Of a stretch of DNA of 64,000 bases, positions 1 to 9,713 are shown in pieces. The position numbers were made by a program, and so were the translations under genes. The DNA is from Amphritea sp. (GTDB lineage: Bacteria; Pseudomonadota; Gammaproteobacteria; Pseudomonadales; Balneatricaceae), in NCBI RefSeq assembly GCF_016744155.1, contig NZ_JADGEW010000001.1, positions 301,714-365,713 on the forward strand. Reading direction: 5' to 3'. The notes below the pieces were generated by a model that worked only from the letters and a program-made list of their open reading frames with translations, ran no database searches and was not told the origin of the DNA. Position 1 is the stretch's first letter. Each line of letters starts with the position of its first letter.

Positions 1-744
1 GAGCTGCTCGATTCAGTCAAAGATCAATACGAGATGATAGTGATCGATCGTCCACTTCTGGATTATCAGCAGAGTAACTGGAAAACAGAGATGGCCAAAA
101 CTGCTGCCAGGAAATTGGGGGCAGACTGGAGCATCGCTAATGATGCAGATGAGTTTTGGATTCCGAAAGATGGGAACTTGAAAACAGAAATGGTCTCATC
201 GGGGTCAATCCTTGAGTGTCCCCGGTATAACATTCTTTTTGATCGTGAAGCGTTTGATGCCGAAGCGCCTTATTATACGCAGACTAACAGAGTGCAGTAT
301 CCTATAAACTATCCTAAGGGGATTCAGTGTGCCCAGCCCAATCTTTCAATAATGATGGGCAATATACACGGAAAAGTGGCGGTCCGTTCGAGAGGACTTC
401 TTCGTGTAAAAGGGGGTAACCACAGAGCATGGCATGCCTTAGGTTGGTTGAATTCAAAGAAGTCTGAAAATATAGAAATATATCACTACCCTATCCGCTC
501 GAAAGAAAAGTTTATTCAGAATATTGAGAATCGTAAGGCGTTGCTGGATGCCGGTGTCTCTAAAATGGGCGATCACTATCGGCGTTGGGTAGCGATGTAT
601 CAGGATGGTTCGATTGAGGCGGAATTGGATCGTTTAACCGTAACAGAGAAGAGCAGAGACACTCTGTTTGGTTTGGGCGTTTTAGTAGATGACAGATCGG
701 CGATGGACGTTATCAGTAATCTGTTAGAAGAGACCGCAGAATGA
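1..744 (+). CDS. Glycosyltransferase-like protein, N-terminus outside the window
   Basis: The reading frame is open from base 1, so the true start lies upstream; the first ATG in view (base 34) is internal. The visible part has an Asp-Ala-Asp-Glu-Phe-Trp motif near codons 48-53, the metal- and sugar-nucleotide-binding type of motif seen in GT2/GT92-like glycosyltransferases (Glyco_tranf_2_4). It overlaps the next gene by 4 bp and heads a run of surface-polysaccharide genes, so a role in building O-antigen or capsule is inferred. Donor and acceptor sugars cannot be told. Base composition is AT-richer than the housekeeping genes further on. Confidence 0.75.
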   Translation, partial: ELLDSVKDQYEMIVIDRPLLDYQQSNWKTEMAKTAARKLGADWSIANDADEFWIPKDGNLKTEMVSSGSILECPRYNILFDREAFDAEAPYYTQTNRVQYPINYPKGIQCAQPNLSIMMGNIHGKVAVRSRGLLRVKGGNHRAWHALGWLNSKKSENIEIYHYPIRSKEKFIQNIENRKALLDAGVSKMGDHYRRWVAMYQDGSIEAELDRLTVTEKSRDTLFGLGVLVDDRSAMDVISNLLEETAE

Positions 745-1421
745 TTATCATCGGTTATTACACGACTGACTCCGTTTATCAGGATAGCTATGAGCTACTA
801 GAAAAGTCTCTGGTGCGGGTCGGACATCGCTTTGATTATAAGGCGATACCTCCTTCTGACTGGAAAAGTGTCACCGATCTAAAGCCCCGGGTCGTACTTG
901 AGAAATTGCAGCAGTATCAGGAGCCAGTTCTCTATCTTGATGCGGATGCTTTTGTACATGAGAATCTGGATAAGTATTTTGAAGATAAAAGCTGTGATAT
1001 TGCAGTTAATTTTCTAAAAAAGAAAAGCGGTGAAGAGGAACTTCTGTCAGGGACTGTGTATTTTGATTATAACGACAAAGTTCTTCAACTCGTTCAGTTA
1101 TGGATTAAAACCGGACTAGATAATCCTGAATTAAATGATCAGCAGTCATTACAAAAAGCGGTGTCTGAATATGAGGGTGAGCTAAGTGTATTTCGCTTGT
1201 CATCAGCTTTTACTTATATATTTGATTGGCAATATCCTGATGTTGAAACCCCCATTATTGAACACATGCAGGCGAGCAGAGAAATCTACTGCCTTAGAAG
1301 GATGAGTAGCCTGAAAAATAAGTTAAAGAAAATGCTGGGTCTCAAAGTAAGTAAGGAAGAGATGCTTACACGTCGAAGAAAAAGAGTGGCCGAGTTACAG
1401 GGGCTACTCAGTGGAGAATAG
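741..1421 (+). CDS. Putative nucleotide-sugar transferase
   Basis: A 226-residue protein without signal peptide or membrane segment. Residues 64-71 read LYLDADAF, which resembles the DxD site of GT-A fold glycosyltransferases (nucleotide-diphospho-sugar transferase type); the surrounding strand-turn pattern also fits. The last 35 residues are rich in Lys and Arg, which could hold the protein at the membrane. It starts inside the end of the preceding gene and overlaps the following O-antigen ligase by 11 bp, so the genes are translationally coupled. The family assignment rests on this one motif and the context, so it is moderate. Confidence 0.55.
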   Translation: MIIIGYYTTDSVYQDSYELLEKSLVRVGHRFDYKAIPPSDWKSVTDLKPRVVLEKLQQYQEPVLYLDADAFVHENLDKYFEDKSCDIAVNFLKKKSGEEELLSGTVYFDYNDKVLQLVQLWIKTGLDNPELNDQQSLQKAVSEYEGELSVFRLSSAFTYIFDWQYPDVETPIIEHMQASREIYCLRRMSSLKNKLKKMLGLKVSKEEMLTRRRKRVAELQGLLSGE

Positions 1422-2688
1422 TAAAAATATCTATGGTTTGAGAAGTGTAGATTATAAGAGAGTGATTTTATGGGGAATATTACTGACTATTCCTTTATAC
1501 CTTGTTGCAAATGAGTTGGCAAAAGGGTTATTAGTTGTTTTTGGAATAATAGCCCTGTTTGCTGTTATTTATAGCCCCATACGAAATTTTAAATCGTTAA
1601 ATGGCTCCGAATTGCTACTGTGCTTTTCTTTACTTTTTTTTCCTCTTTGCTTTGCTATTTCATACTGGAATTTTGGTGCGCCGCGTGATTATGAGTTATC
1701 AATTGAGTTTTCTAGGGTGTCGCTGTTAATTGTAGTTTTATTTATGTCTATAAAACGGGTTAATGATCTAGGTTTTGATACGGTAAAAATATCTATCTCT
1801 GCTTTTGGTATTCTCAGTGGGCTTGCTGGCCTCTGGTACTTTATAGGAGATGGTAGACGTGTAACAGTAGGGACCGATCTGATTAATATGTACGGGGCAA
1901 TAATGTCTTGTTCTGCAGGTCTGGCTTTTTACTACCTTTTTAAAGAGCTGAAAATTCGGCTGATGGTCCTTTTCTTTATTGCCGGATTTTTATCGCTGAT
2001 AGGAGTGATGACATCAGGCTCAAAAATAGCAATTATAGCGGCAGTTTCAGTACTCCTTATTAATATGGTTCTGGTTGCTAGAACTAGGAAAAGATTACTG
2101 TTGATAGTTCTATTACCAACCATTGCTATTATGATTTTGATTGGACCTGTTAATCGTTTTGTTGAAATGTTGAGTGTGATCACAGAGCAAACTGCTTATC
2201 AACAGGCTGATGAAAACCAGAAGTTAAAACGCAGTTCTGACTTGCCTCGAACAGTCGATGCTTCGGTTGGAGTGCGGGTTCAGATGTACATGGCGGCAAT
2301 CGAGGCTATTAAGGAAAAGCCTCTGCTAGGCCATGGCTCGTGGCGCTTTAAAGATCTATTTCCCGATGAGCTAATGTCCGGGGAGTTATTGCTAGAGAGT
2401 CGGCGGTTTACGCATGTGCATAATGAAATTTTGCAGGCTTGGATGGCTAGGGGGCTGCCTGGCTTATTGTCCCTTGTATTGTTATTGGCTACGCCTATTC
2501 TTGTAGCAAGGGGGGCATCGAGCGATATTAAAGTTTCTGTTTGGGTAGTTGTATACACTTTCTCTTTAGTTGGTATGTTTGAAGCCCCCTTTAATGCGAA
2601 CGTATCCTACGTGTTCTATCTTTTGCTGCTTACCTTAATTTTGTCATTTAACATCAAAAGGCAGCCTGCGGCTGTAGGTGAATCGTAG
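1411..2688 (+). CDS. O-antigen ligase/polymerase family membrane protein
   Basis: A 425-residue, strongly hydrophobic protein with about ten or more membrane segments and one large polar loop between roughly residues 250 and 340. Near the end of that loop it carries the His-x-His-Asn-Glu-x-x-Leu-Gln element followed by GLPGL, typical of the Wzy_C (O-antigen ligase) family. It starts with GTG, overlapping the previous gene, and stops one base before the next ATG. Members either ligate O-antigen to lipid A-core (WaaL) or polymerise repeat units (Wzy); the nearby core genes make WaaL plausible, but sequence alone does not separate the two. The gene is AT-rich. Confidence 0.8.
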   Translation: MENSKNIYGLRSVDYKRVILWGILLTIPLYLVANELAKGLLVVFGIIALFAVIYSPIRNFKSLNGSELLLCFSLLFFPLCFAISYWNFGAPRDYELSIEFSRVSLLIVVLFMSIKRVNDLGFDTVKISISAFGILSGLAGLWYFIGDGRRVTVGTDLINMYGAIMSCSAGLAFYYLFKELKIRLMVLFFIAGFLSLIGVMTSGSKIAIIAAVSVLLINMVLVARTRKRLLLIVLLPTIAIMILIGPVNRFVEMLSVITEQTAYQQADENQKLKRSSDLPRTVDASVGVRVQMYMAAIEAIKEKPLLGHGSWRFKDLFPDELMSGELLLESRRFTHVHNEILQAWMARGLPGLLSLVLLLATPILVARGASSDIKVSVWVVVYTFSLVGMFEAPFNANVSYVFYLLLLTLILSFNIKRQPAAVGES

Positions 2689-3555
2689 ATGGTTATTGTT
2701 CGATTGATTGGTGGCCTCGGAAATCAGCTATTTCAGTATGCATATGCGTTGTCTTTATTAGAGCAGGGGTATGATGTGAAGCTGGATGTATCGGAGTTTG
2801 ATACCTATACACTGCATGGAGGCTACAGCTTGCAGGAGTATATTGAGCGACTTGAACTTGCTACTGTTGAAGAGGTTGTAGAGACTTCTCGTGTAGGGCT
2901 GTTGTCGACTTTGCTGCGTAAACTTCAAGGAAAAAAGAGCAAGCGAGTTATTAAAGAATCAAATTTTTCGTATGATGAAAAGATGCTGACTCCTAACGAT
3001 AACCACTATCTGGTAGGCTACTTTCAGAGTGAGCAGTACTTTAAAAATATTAGAAGTAAACTGCTGAACAATCTTTCCTTGGAGCATAAGCTTTCCGTTT
3101 ACTCGGAGTCCGTAGGCTCAGCCATTTCCAGTTCATCTGTGAGTGTTTCAGTACATATAAGGCGAGGGGATTATGTCAGTGATAAGACCGCATCTATTAC
3201 TCATGGTGTTTGTACACTCGACTACTATTATGCTGCTTTAAAGTTTGTTGAGGATCGTTATTCGGAGGCTGATTTCTATGTTTTCTCTGATGATATTCAG
3301 TGGGTTAAAGAGAATTTAAGGATTAAGCGCGCGCAGTACATATCATCAGAGGAGAAACGCTTTGCCGGAGAAGATATTTATTTGATGAGTCAGTGTGATC
3401 ATAATATCGTCGCTAACAGCTCCTTTAGCTGGTGGGGCGCCTGGTTGAACGATAATGAGCGCAAAGTCGTTATAGCTCCTAAGCAGTGGTATGCGGACTC
3501 GTATATGCAAGAGTTGAGCAAAACACTGGTACCGGATAGTTGGATCAGACTCTAG
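2689..3555 (+). CDS. Alpha-1,2-fucosyltransferase (GT11)
   Basis: A 288-residue glycosyltransferase of family GT11. The diagnostic motif HIRRGDYV is at residues 156-163, a GGLGNQLFQYA donor-site loop at 8-18, and an NSSFSWWGAWL block near residue 244. GT11 enzymes move fucose from GDP-L-fucose (or a related deoxysugar) in alpha-1,2 linkage. The ATG abuts the stop of the O-antigen ligase gene with no gap, so they form one operon. Presence suggests a fucosylated or 6-deoxyhexose-bearing surface glycan; no GDP-fucose synthesis genes are in the window. No signal peptide, so it acts on the cytoplasmic side. Confidence 0.9.
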   Translation: MVIVRLIGGLGNQLFQYAYALSLLEQGYDVKLDVSEFDTYTLHGGYSLQEYIERLELATVEEVVETSRVGLLSTLLRKLQGKKSKRVIKESNFSYDEKMLTPNDNHYLVGYFQSEQYFKNIRSKLLNNLSLEHKLSVYSESVGSAISSSSVSVSVHIRRGDYVSDKTASITHGVCTLDYYYAALKFVEDRYSEADFYVFSDDIQWVKENLRIKRAQYISSEEKRFAGEDIYLMSQCDHNIVANSSFSWWGAWLNDNERKVVIAPKQWYADSYMQELSKTLVPDSWIRL

Positions 3556-3564
3556 GAGAGCGAA

Positions 3565-4578
3565 GTGGCAGATTTTCCTCTGGTTTCAGTTATTCTTCCG
3601 GTTTATAACGGTGCAGACTACCTTCTTGAAGCGATAGAATCTGTCTTACATCAGACTTATCCTCATGTTGAAATAATTGTCATTGATGACTGCTCTACTG
3701 ATAACAGTGTTGAGCTTATTGAGAGCGTAGATGCCGATAACCTTACCTTGATAAGGAATAGTAACAACCTGGGTGTAAGTGCTTCTCGGAATAAGGGCAT
3801 CTGTTCTGCAAAAGGCAAATATATTGCATTTATGGACGCAGATGATGTGAGTTTACCTCGCCGTCTTGAGTGCCAGGTCGACCTTCTGGAAAGAAACTCG
3901 GAGATTGGCCTAATTAGTTCTGCCTATGAAACATTTGAAGAAGATCTGAGTAAAGGGAAGCGAAGTTTAAAGAAGCTACCGACTGATCCTGAGGACATTG
4001 CTGCACGTCTGTTATTTCAGTGCGTCATTTGCTGTCCGGCTGCTATGTTGCGGGCAGCGCTTATAGAGCCGCATGGACTTTACTTTGATGAATCGTTGTC
4101 TATGTGTGAAGACTGGGATTTATGGTACAGAATCAGCAAGGTTTCAAAGGTTTCTAATATCGAAGATGTACTGCTTTACTATCGCAAACATTCCAGTAAC
4201 TCATCAAAAAAGAGAGCTGAAATGTACAGGAGTAAAATCAGGTTGATACAAAGAAGCCTAAGGGATTATGGAGTGAGTACCGAGGGTCTCTTTAGCGATG
4301 AGTTTTATTTGAAAGGAGAGTCTGAATTCTGCTTGTTTGTTGAGAGGGTTGAGCTCTTTGCTAAAAGTAGTGGAACAGTTGCACGGTTTAGTGAGAAGGA
4401 AATTGTCAGGGCCTGTGCTTATGCTTTATATGAAATATATAAAACCAATATCCAAATATTGGGGGGTAGCGCGTATGATGTTCTGCGAAGCTCGTGGCTG
4501 TACAAACATATGGATATTAGTTGGAAGAACCGGATCAGGTATTTTCTGCGTTGTAAGCTTGCCCGACTGAATTCTTAG
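3565..4578 (+). CDS. Glycosyltransferase family 2 protein
   Basis: A 337-residue GT2 enzyme. The N-terminal GT-A domain starts SVILPVYNGADYLLEAIESV, has a DDCSTDNS block and, near residue 92, the DADD metal-binding motif followed by LPRRL. A WDLWYRIS segment near residue 188 is common in this family. The start is GTG, chosen because an AGGAGAG ribosome site lies just upstream. It is the last gene of the polysaccharide run and its stop overlaps the stop of the convergent acyltransferase gene by 4 bp. An imperfect hairpin (arms 4561-4568 and 4577-4584) covers both stop codons and might end transcription both ways; it has no T-run. Confidence 0.88.
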   Translation: MADFPLVSVILPVYNGADYLLEAIESVLHQTYPHVEIIVIDDCSTDNSVELIESVDADNLTLIRNSNNLGVSASRNKGICSAKGKYIAFMDADDVSLPRRLECQVDLLERNSEIGLISSAYETFEEDLSKGKRSLKKLPTDPEDIAARLLFQCVICCPAAMLRAALIEPHGLYFDESLSMCEDWDLWYRISKVSKVSNIEDVLLYYRKHSSNSSKKRAEMYRSKIRLIQRSLRDYGVSTEGLFSDEFYLKGESEFCLFVERVELFAKSSGTVARFSEKEIVRACAYALYEIYKTNIQILGGSAYDVLRSSWLYKHMDISWKNRIRYFLRCKLARLNS

Positions 4579-5537
4579 TCAGGCTTAGTGGCTTTATAGA
4601 TATTTTTTTCTCCTGGTGGCGCAGTTTTAAAACGTTTGTGCACCCACATATATTGTTCAGGTGCTTTTCTAATACCTTCCTCTATTACTCTGTTAATCAG
4701 AGTCGCATCCTCCTCTTCAGAGCCGGAAGGAAAATTGTCTATACTGGTAATCTCCAGAATATAGCCTGAATTATCCTCTTTTCGCCAGCAGTCCAGCTTT
4801 ACCAAAGGGGAACCATTCAGTTGATGCATTTTCGTTGTTGCTAAGGTTGTAGCCGCAGGGTGTCCAAAGAAAGGCACAAAGGCTGTGCCTTTGCGGCCTA
4901 GGTCTTGATCAGGGGCATACCAGATACAATGGTTATTTCTCATTGCTCTGAGCATTTGACGGGTTTTTTGTCGTTCTACAGGGTGGCTGAACCGTTTTCG
5001 GCCATTGGTAAAGAACCACTCAAGCATTGGGTTATCATGTTGCCTGTACAGAGTGCTGCATGGCTTTCCGTGAAGAGAAAAGAGTAGTCCTGCAAGGTCC
5101 AGGCAGGAAAAGTGCCAGCCCATCAAAATTACGCCGTTGCCTTTCTCTAACTGCCGATCAAGCAGGTCGAAGTTACGGAACTCGGTTCGGCTACGAAAAA
5201 AATTCTCATTTTTCCAGTAGGAAAAGCCTGTTTCGATTAAGCCTATGCCGTTGTTTTCAAAAACTTCTTTTACACGTTGGCGTTGTTCATCAGGGGTGAG
5301 TTCAGGAAAACAGAGCTGAATATTGACTGTTGTGACATGCCTGCGTCCGTTCATCAAACGGTACAGAATTCTACCCAGTTGCTTGCCTACCCACAAACCC
5401 CAATGATAGGGAAGTGCGCACAGTAGGCGAAGAATCCCAATACTGATCCATAAAGGCCAGTACTTCGGTGTAAGAAAATCTGACCAGTGTGCTTCTTTGT
5501 TGTCCACAATTAACCCAGATGCTGTAAAATCAAGCAA
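4575..5537 (-). CDS. lpxL: Lipid A late acyltransferase, LpxL/HtrB family
   Basis: A 320-residue member of the LpxL/LpxM lysophospholipid-acyltransferase family, which adds secondary acyl chains to Kdo2-lipid IVA at the inner membrane. The catalytic H(x4)D pair is His142 and Asp147 in WHFSCLDLAG; a hydrophobic N-terminal segment (about residues 29-50) anchors it. The later block MWVHKRFKT is typical of the family. It diverges from msbA, and together the two make and export lipid A. Which acyl chain it adds (lauroyl or myristoyl) cannot be read from the sequence. It could also be named lpxM or lpxP. Confidence 0.88.
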   Translation of the reverse strand: MLDFTASGLIVDNKEAHWSDFLTPKYWPLWISIGILRLLCALPYHWGLWVGKQLGRILYRLMNGRRHVTTVNIQLCFPELTPDEQRQRVKEVFENNGIGLIETGFSYWKNENFFRSRTEFRNFDLLDRQLEKGNGVILMGWHFSCLDLAGLLFSLHGKPCSTLYRQHDNPMLEWFFTNGRKRFSHPVERQKTRQMLRAMRNNHCIWYAPDQDLGRKGTAFVPFFGHPAATTLATTKMHQLNGSPLVKLDCWRKEDNSGYILEITSIDNFPSGSEEEDATLINRVIEEGIRKAPEQYMWVHKRFKTAPPGEKNIYKATKPD

Positions 5538-5627
5538 TTATAGTATCCGTTAGCTTGGAACTCTAGGGTATAGCTAGGTTCAGTTGTCGGGTCTGTCCAA
5601 AAAAAAACATTGAGAGTTTTTTCTCTA

Positions 5628-7415
5628 GTGAAAAATCAGAGCAGTATGCAGGTATATATTCGCCTGCTTCAGTATGTGAAAAAATATTGGCCGGCTTTTC
5701 TGGTCAGTGTACTTGGCTTTGCTATTTATGCCGCTTCGCAGACCGCTTCTGCCAAGTGGCTTGAGGCTTTCATTGACTCGGTTGAATCGGGGGAGCTAGA
5801 TAACCGGGCAGCCCTTGCTTTGGCTGTACTTGGGATCTTTTTTGTTCGTGGTGTCGGAACATTTTTGGGCAATTACGGGCTTTCTTACGTCGCCCGTTAT
5901 GTGGTGCACAATCTACGCAGTGATCTGTTTCGCCAGCTGATGTTTTTACCTAGTTCATTCTTCCATAAGAACTCCAGTGGAGAGCTCTTAGCAAAACTGA
6001 CCTACAACGTGGAACAAGTAACGGGTGCCGCGACTAATGCACTAAAAGTTGCGATCCGTGAAGGCTTCACCGTGATCGGTCTGGTTGGCTATATGTTGTA
6101 TCTTAACTGGAAACTCACCCTGCTTTTTTTGGTTATAGGGCCTGTCGTTGGTGCTGTTGTCGGTATTGCTGCTCGCCGAATGCGGGGTATCAGCCGAAAT
6201 GTGCAACAGAGTGTGGGAGATGTTACTGCGTCGGCATCCGAGGCGATTAAGGGTTATCAGGTGGTGCGTATTTTCGGTGCAACAGAGCTTGAAACGGACC
6301 GGTTTATTAAAGTTAGTCAGCAAAACCGCCGTCAGGTAATGAAAATGGTGGTGACGCAATCAGTAACCACACCTCTGGTTCAGATGATGGTTGCTGGTGT
6401 TATTGCTCTGATGACTTTTCTGGCAATGGACCCTGATCTGATACAGTCTATGACTACCGGTCAGTTTATAGCATTTATATCTGCGGCGGCATTGATGGCG
6501 AAACCTGTACGCTCGTTAACTGAGATCAGTAGTATGATTCAGCAGGGGTTGGCAGCTTCTGAAAGTGTTTTTGAAGTGCTTGATACCGCTCCTGAAAAAG
6601 ATAACGGTGAATATCAGGTTGACCGCGTGCAAGGTGCTTTGCAGATTAATCAACTCAGCTTCAGGTATGAGGCTGATGGTAATCAGATTCTTGAAAATAT
6701 CAGTTGTAATATCGCGTCGGGCGAAACCATTGCTCTGGTGGGTAAGTCCGGTAGTGGGAAATCAACTCTGGCGGGTTTGTTGCCCCGGTTCTACGATGCT
6801 ACCGAAGGTGAAATTCTACTGGATGGATATAATATTCAGGATTATAAACTGGCGAATCTGCGCAGTCAGATCGCATTGGTAAATCAGCAGGTCATTCTGT
6901 TTAACGGGACCATTGCTGAAAATATCGCTTACGGGGCGATGGCCGGTTGTTCCCGGGAGATGATTGAAACTGCGGCGGAAGCTTCCCACGTTGCCGAGTT
7001 TGTCCAACAACTGCCAGATGGTCTGGATACCATGGTGGGTGAAAATGGTGTATTGCTCTCAGGTGGGCAGCGTCAACGAATTGCGATTGCCAGGGCAATA
7101 CTTAAAGATGCGCCGATTTTGATTTTGGATGAAGCGACTTCTGCGCTGGATACCGAGTCTGAACGTCATATCCAGGATGCACTGGAAAATGTTATGCAGG
7201 GGCGGACTACCTTAGTCATCGCGCATCGACTTTCTACCATTGAGAACGCTGACCGTATTTTAGTGATGGATGGGGGGCGGATTATTGAGCAGGGTAATCA
7301 TGCTCAATTGCTTGAACAGGCAGGTGTTTATGCCAATCTGCATAAGCTTCAATTTTCAGAAGTTGCGGCCGAGCCAGCGAGCGAATCAACCACCGATCAG
7401 GAACAGAATCTATGA
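5628..7415 (+). CDS. msbA: Lipid A export ATP-binding/permease protein MsbA
   Basis: A half-type ABC exporter that flips lipid A-core across the inner membrane. The N-terminal half holds six membrane helices; the C-terminal ATPase has Walker A (GKSGSGKST, about residue 374), the [14 protein letters not shown] signature (about 477) and Walker [13 protein letters not shown]. Size and order match MsbA. The frame is open back to a TTG at 5610; I prefer GTG 5628 because it gives the usual short N-terminus before the first helix, and ATG 5646 is also possible. It overlaps hldE by 4 bp and is divergent from lpxL, so lipid A finishing, export and heptose supply are linked. Confidence 0.93.
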   Translation: MKNQSSMQVYIRLLQYVKKYWPAFLVSVLGFAIYAASQTASAKWLEAFIDSVESGELDNRAALALAVLGIFFVRGVGTFLGNYGLSYVARYVVHNLRSDLFRQLMFLPSSFFHKNSSGELLAKLTYNVEQVTGAATNALKVAIREGFTVIGLVGYMLYLNWKLTLLFLVIGPVVGAVVGIAARRMRGISRNVQQSVGDVTASASEAIKGYQVVRIFGATELETDRFIKVSQQNRRQVMKMVVTQSVTTPLVQMMVAGVIALMTFLAMDPDLIQSMTTGQFIAFISAAALMAKPVRSLTEISSMIQQGLAASESVFEVLDTAPEKDNGEYQVDRVQGALQINQLSFRYEADGNQILENISCNIASGETIALVGKSGSGKSTLAGLLPRFYDATEGEILLDGYNIQDYKLANLRSQIALVNQQVILFNGTIAENIAYGAMAGCSREMIETAAEASHVAEFVQQLPDGLDTMVGENGVLLSGGQRQRIAIARAILKDAPILILDEATSALDTESERHIQDALENVMQGRTTLVIAHRLSTIENADRILVMDGGRIIEQGNHAQLLEQAGVYANLHKLQFSEVAAEPASESTTDQEQNL

Positions 7416-8836
7416 AATTGGTAATGCCCCGCTTAGATAAGGCGCAGGTCTTGGTTGTCGGTGATCTGATGCTGGATCGATATTGGCACGGTCCTACTTC
7501 AAGAATCTCCCCTGAAGCGCCGGTGCCGGTAGTCAAGGTGGATCAGCGAGAAGATCGTCCGGGCGGCGCAGCCAACGTCGCTTTAAACATTACCGCTCTG
7601 GGTGGCGGTGTCTCACTGGTGGGTATTGTCGGTCAGGATGAGGCGGGGCAGGCGTTGGAGCAACAGCTTAAGTCTGCCCGTGTTAATTGTCAGTTTTGTA
7701 TTAGTAATCGTGAACCTACGATCACAAAATTACGGGTGCTGAGTCGTCATCAGCAATTGATTCGATTAGATTTCGAAGAACGTTTTTCAGCTGAACACAG
7801 TATTGCTTTACAACAGCAAACAGAAGCTTTGTTGAGCAATGTTAGTGCGCTGGTACTTTCTGATTATGACAAGGGTACCTTGAGTGATCCTGGTGTTTTG
7901 ATTCGGACAGCACGCAGAGCAGATGTACCTGTCTTAGTTGATCCAAAAGGGTCTGATTTTGAGCGTTACCGGGGGGCAACACTGCTGACGCCTAATATGG
8001 GTGAATTTGAAGCGGTGGTTGGGAGCTGTGGTTCTGAGCAGGAACTGGTAGAAAAAGCTCAGAGCCTGATTGAGCAACTTGAATTAGATGCTCTATTGGT
8101 GACCCGTAGTGAACAGGGTATGACGCTGATCAAGCCTGGCCAGAATGAGGTGCATTTTCCTGCCAGAGCCCGTGAAGTGTTTGATGTGACCGGCGCCGGA
8201 GATACCGTGATCTCTACCCTTGCAACCGCGCTGGCTGCGGGGGAGTCCCTGGAAGTTGCGACCGGCCTGGCAAATATAGCTGCGAGTATTGTGGTTGGTA
8301 AGCTGGGTACCGCCGCGATCAGTGGTCCTGAGTTACGCCGGGCCGTTAATTTGGAGCAGGGCTCCGAACGCGGGGTCGTTAGTGATGAACAGCTGATGAT
8401 TGCACTTGAAGATGCGCGAGCGGCCGGTGAGACAATTGTGTTCACTAATGGCTGTTTCGATATTCTCCATGCCGGGCATGTGGGCTATCTTGAGCAGGCC
8501 AGGGCTCAGGGAGATCGCCTGGTGTTGGCTATTAACGATGATGAATCGGTGCGTCGACTGAAGGGAGACGGTCGGCCAATTAATCCGGTTGAGCGGCGCA
8601 AGGCTGTATTAGCGGGATTGGAAGCCGTCGATTGGGTGGTTAGTTTTAATGAAGATACGCCTGAGCGATTGCTGCAGCAGGTTCGTCCTGAAGTGCTGGT
8701 AAAAGGCGGTGATTACGGACTGGAGCAGGTTGTAGGTGGTGAATTTGTTGCTAGCTATGGCGGCGAGGTGAAAGTGCTCTCTTTTCTCGATAACTGTTCA
8801 ACCACGGCGATTGTTGAGAAAATTCAGGGTAGCTGA
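7412..8836 (+). CDS. hldE: Bifunctional heptose-7-phosphate kinase / heptose-1-phosphate adenylyltransferase
   Basis: A 474-residue two-domain enzyme that makes ADP-D-glycero-beta-D-manno-heptose for the LPS core. The N-terminal PfkB/ribokinase domain (about 1-320) ends with the [11 protein letters not shown] signature near residue 257. The C-terminal nucleotidyltransferase domain (about 340-474) opens [17 protein letters not shown] with the HxGH motif. Length is as expected for the fused HldE. It overlaps msbA by 4 bp (ATGA), so both are translated together. gmhA, the preceding step of the same pathway, is at 13.1-13.7 kb. Confidence 0.96.
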   Translation: MKLVMPRLDKAQVLVVGDLMLDRYWHGPTSRISPEAPVPVVKVDQREDRPGGAANVALNITALGGGVSLVGIVGQDEAGQALEQQLKSARVNCQFCISNREPTITKLRVLSRHQQLIRLDFEERFSAEHSIALQQQTEALLSNVSALVLSDYDKGTLSDPGVLIRTARRADVPVLVDPKGSDFERYRGATLLTPNMGEFEAVVGSCGSEQELVEKAQSLIEQLELDALLVTRSEQGMTLIKPGQNEVHFPARAREVFDVTGAGDTVISTLATALAAGESLEVATGLANIAASIVVGKLGTAAISGPELRRAVNLEQGSERGVVSDEQLMIALEDARAAGETIVFTNGCFDILHAGHVGYLEQARAQGDRLVLAINDDESVRRLKGDGRPINPVERRKAVLAGLEAVDWVVSFNEDTPERLLQQVRPEVLVKGGDYGLEQVVGGEFVASYGGEVKVLSFLDNCSTTAIVEKIQGS

Positions 8837-8874
8837 TCAGCTTAAATAAAACTTGAAACCTTTAAGTAAGTGGA

Positions 8875-9684
8875 TTACATAAACGTTTTTCTCTTGGGTG
8901 CAAACACTTCGCTTAAGCGGGTGTCGGCGGGTATTTTCATGGCCTGCACCCGATCCCGAATGAGCTTGTTCAGACTAAAGATTCCATCGCCGTTCACTCT
9001 GGCCAGCCAGAGCTCTGAATTCAGTATCACATTCAGCTCATTCGATACCTGGTCATATTGCTCTTCCGCATGCAGCAAAGATAACTCTTCACAGTCAGGT
9101 AGTTTCATCCGCAGGGGATACACCAGCTGAGCGGAGCAGGTCTGTTTATGGATATACAGGAAAGGGTTACCTAATAATGGCTGCCGGTTGATATAAATCT
9201 GAGCTTGGGGGAATTTGAGTGGGTTGCTGCGTTCACTGTAGAGCTGAAAGATATCCTCACTGTGATATTCAAGTTCTGAATAGGGTTTGATTAATCGCTG
9301 AGTGTTTAGCTCCACCCGACAGAATTTCTTTCCTTTCAGTAATAGGCACTCTTCTACTAACTCCTGAGCCAGGGTTAGGTAAGGATTACTAAGTTGCTCC
9401 AGGGGCACATAACCCGAAGGGAGTTTCAATAAGGCATGGTCAGCTTTTTGCTGCCGGACTAATATCAGGTACTCTTTTTCAAATAGGGTCAGGTGGATCT
9501 GTGCTGAAACACCCAGGTTGGCGTACTTGCCAGGAATGCTGGGTTGGCAAGCTTTACGACGCATCTGCATAGTTTCAAAATCAACAGGAATGCCGACAGG
9601 AGTGATATTGATACCGCCAGCGAAAGGTTCGATCTCAATGGCCTGAGTTCGGAATTCGGCCGGATCTATACTGGCTATGAGCAT
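8875..9684 (-). CDS. Uncharacterised protein with a degenerate Nudix-like box
   Basis: A 269-residue soluble protein that I do not recognise. Residues from about 64 to 115 look like a Nudix fold: a strand with LILVRQQ, then LPSGYVPLEQ, and after a slightly long spacer AQELVEECLL, which resembles the REUxEExGU part of the Nudix box. The first Arg and some spacing of the canonical box are not kept, so hydrolase activity is uncertain. It is the last gene of a three-gene minus-strand operon (FAD oxidoreductase, aldo/keto reductase, this gene; 29 bp gap). It sits between hldE and waaA, but nothing ties it to LPS chemistry directly. Confidence 0.6.
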   Translation of the reverse strand: MLIASIDPAEFRTQAIEIEPFAGGINITPVGIPVDFETMQMRRKACQPSIPGKYANLGVSAQIHLTLFEKEYLILVRQQKADHALLKLPSGYVPLEQLSNPYLTLAQELVEECLLLKGKKFCRVELNTQRLIKPYSELEYHSEDIFQLYSERSNPLKFPQAQIYINRQPLLGNPFLYIHKQTCSAQLVYPLRMKLPDCEELSLLHAEEQYDQVSNELNVILNSELWLARVNGDGIFSLNKLIRDRVQAMKIPADTRLSEVFAPKRKTFM

Positions 9685-9713
9685 GCTTTCTCCTGTTGTT
9701 ATAACTGTAATCT

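Noticed and set aside
4561-4584. Imperfect hairpin across the stops of the GT2 and lpxL genes
   Set aside because: Eight-base arms with one mismatch and no T-run; too weak for a separate terminator call.
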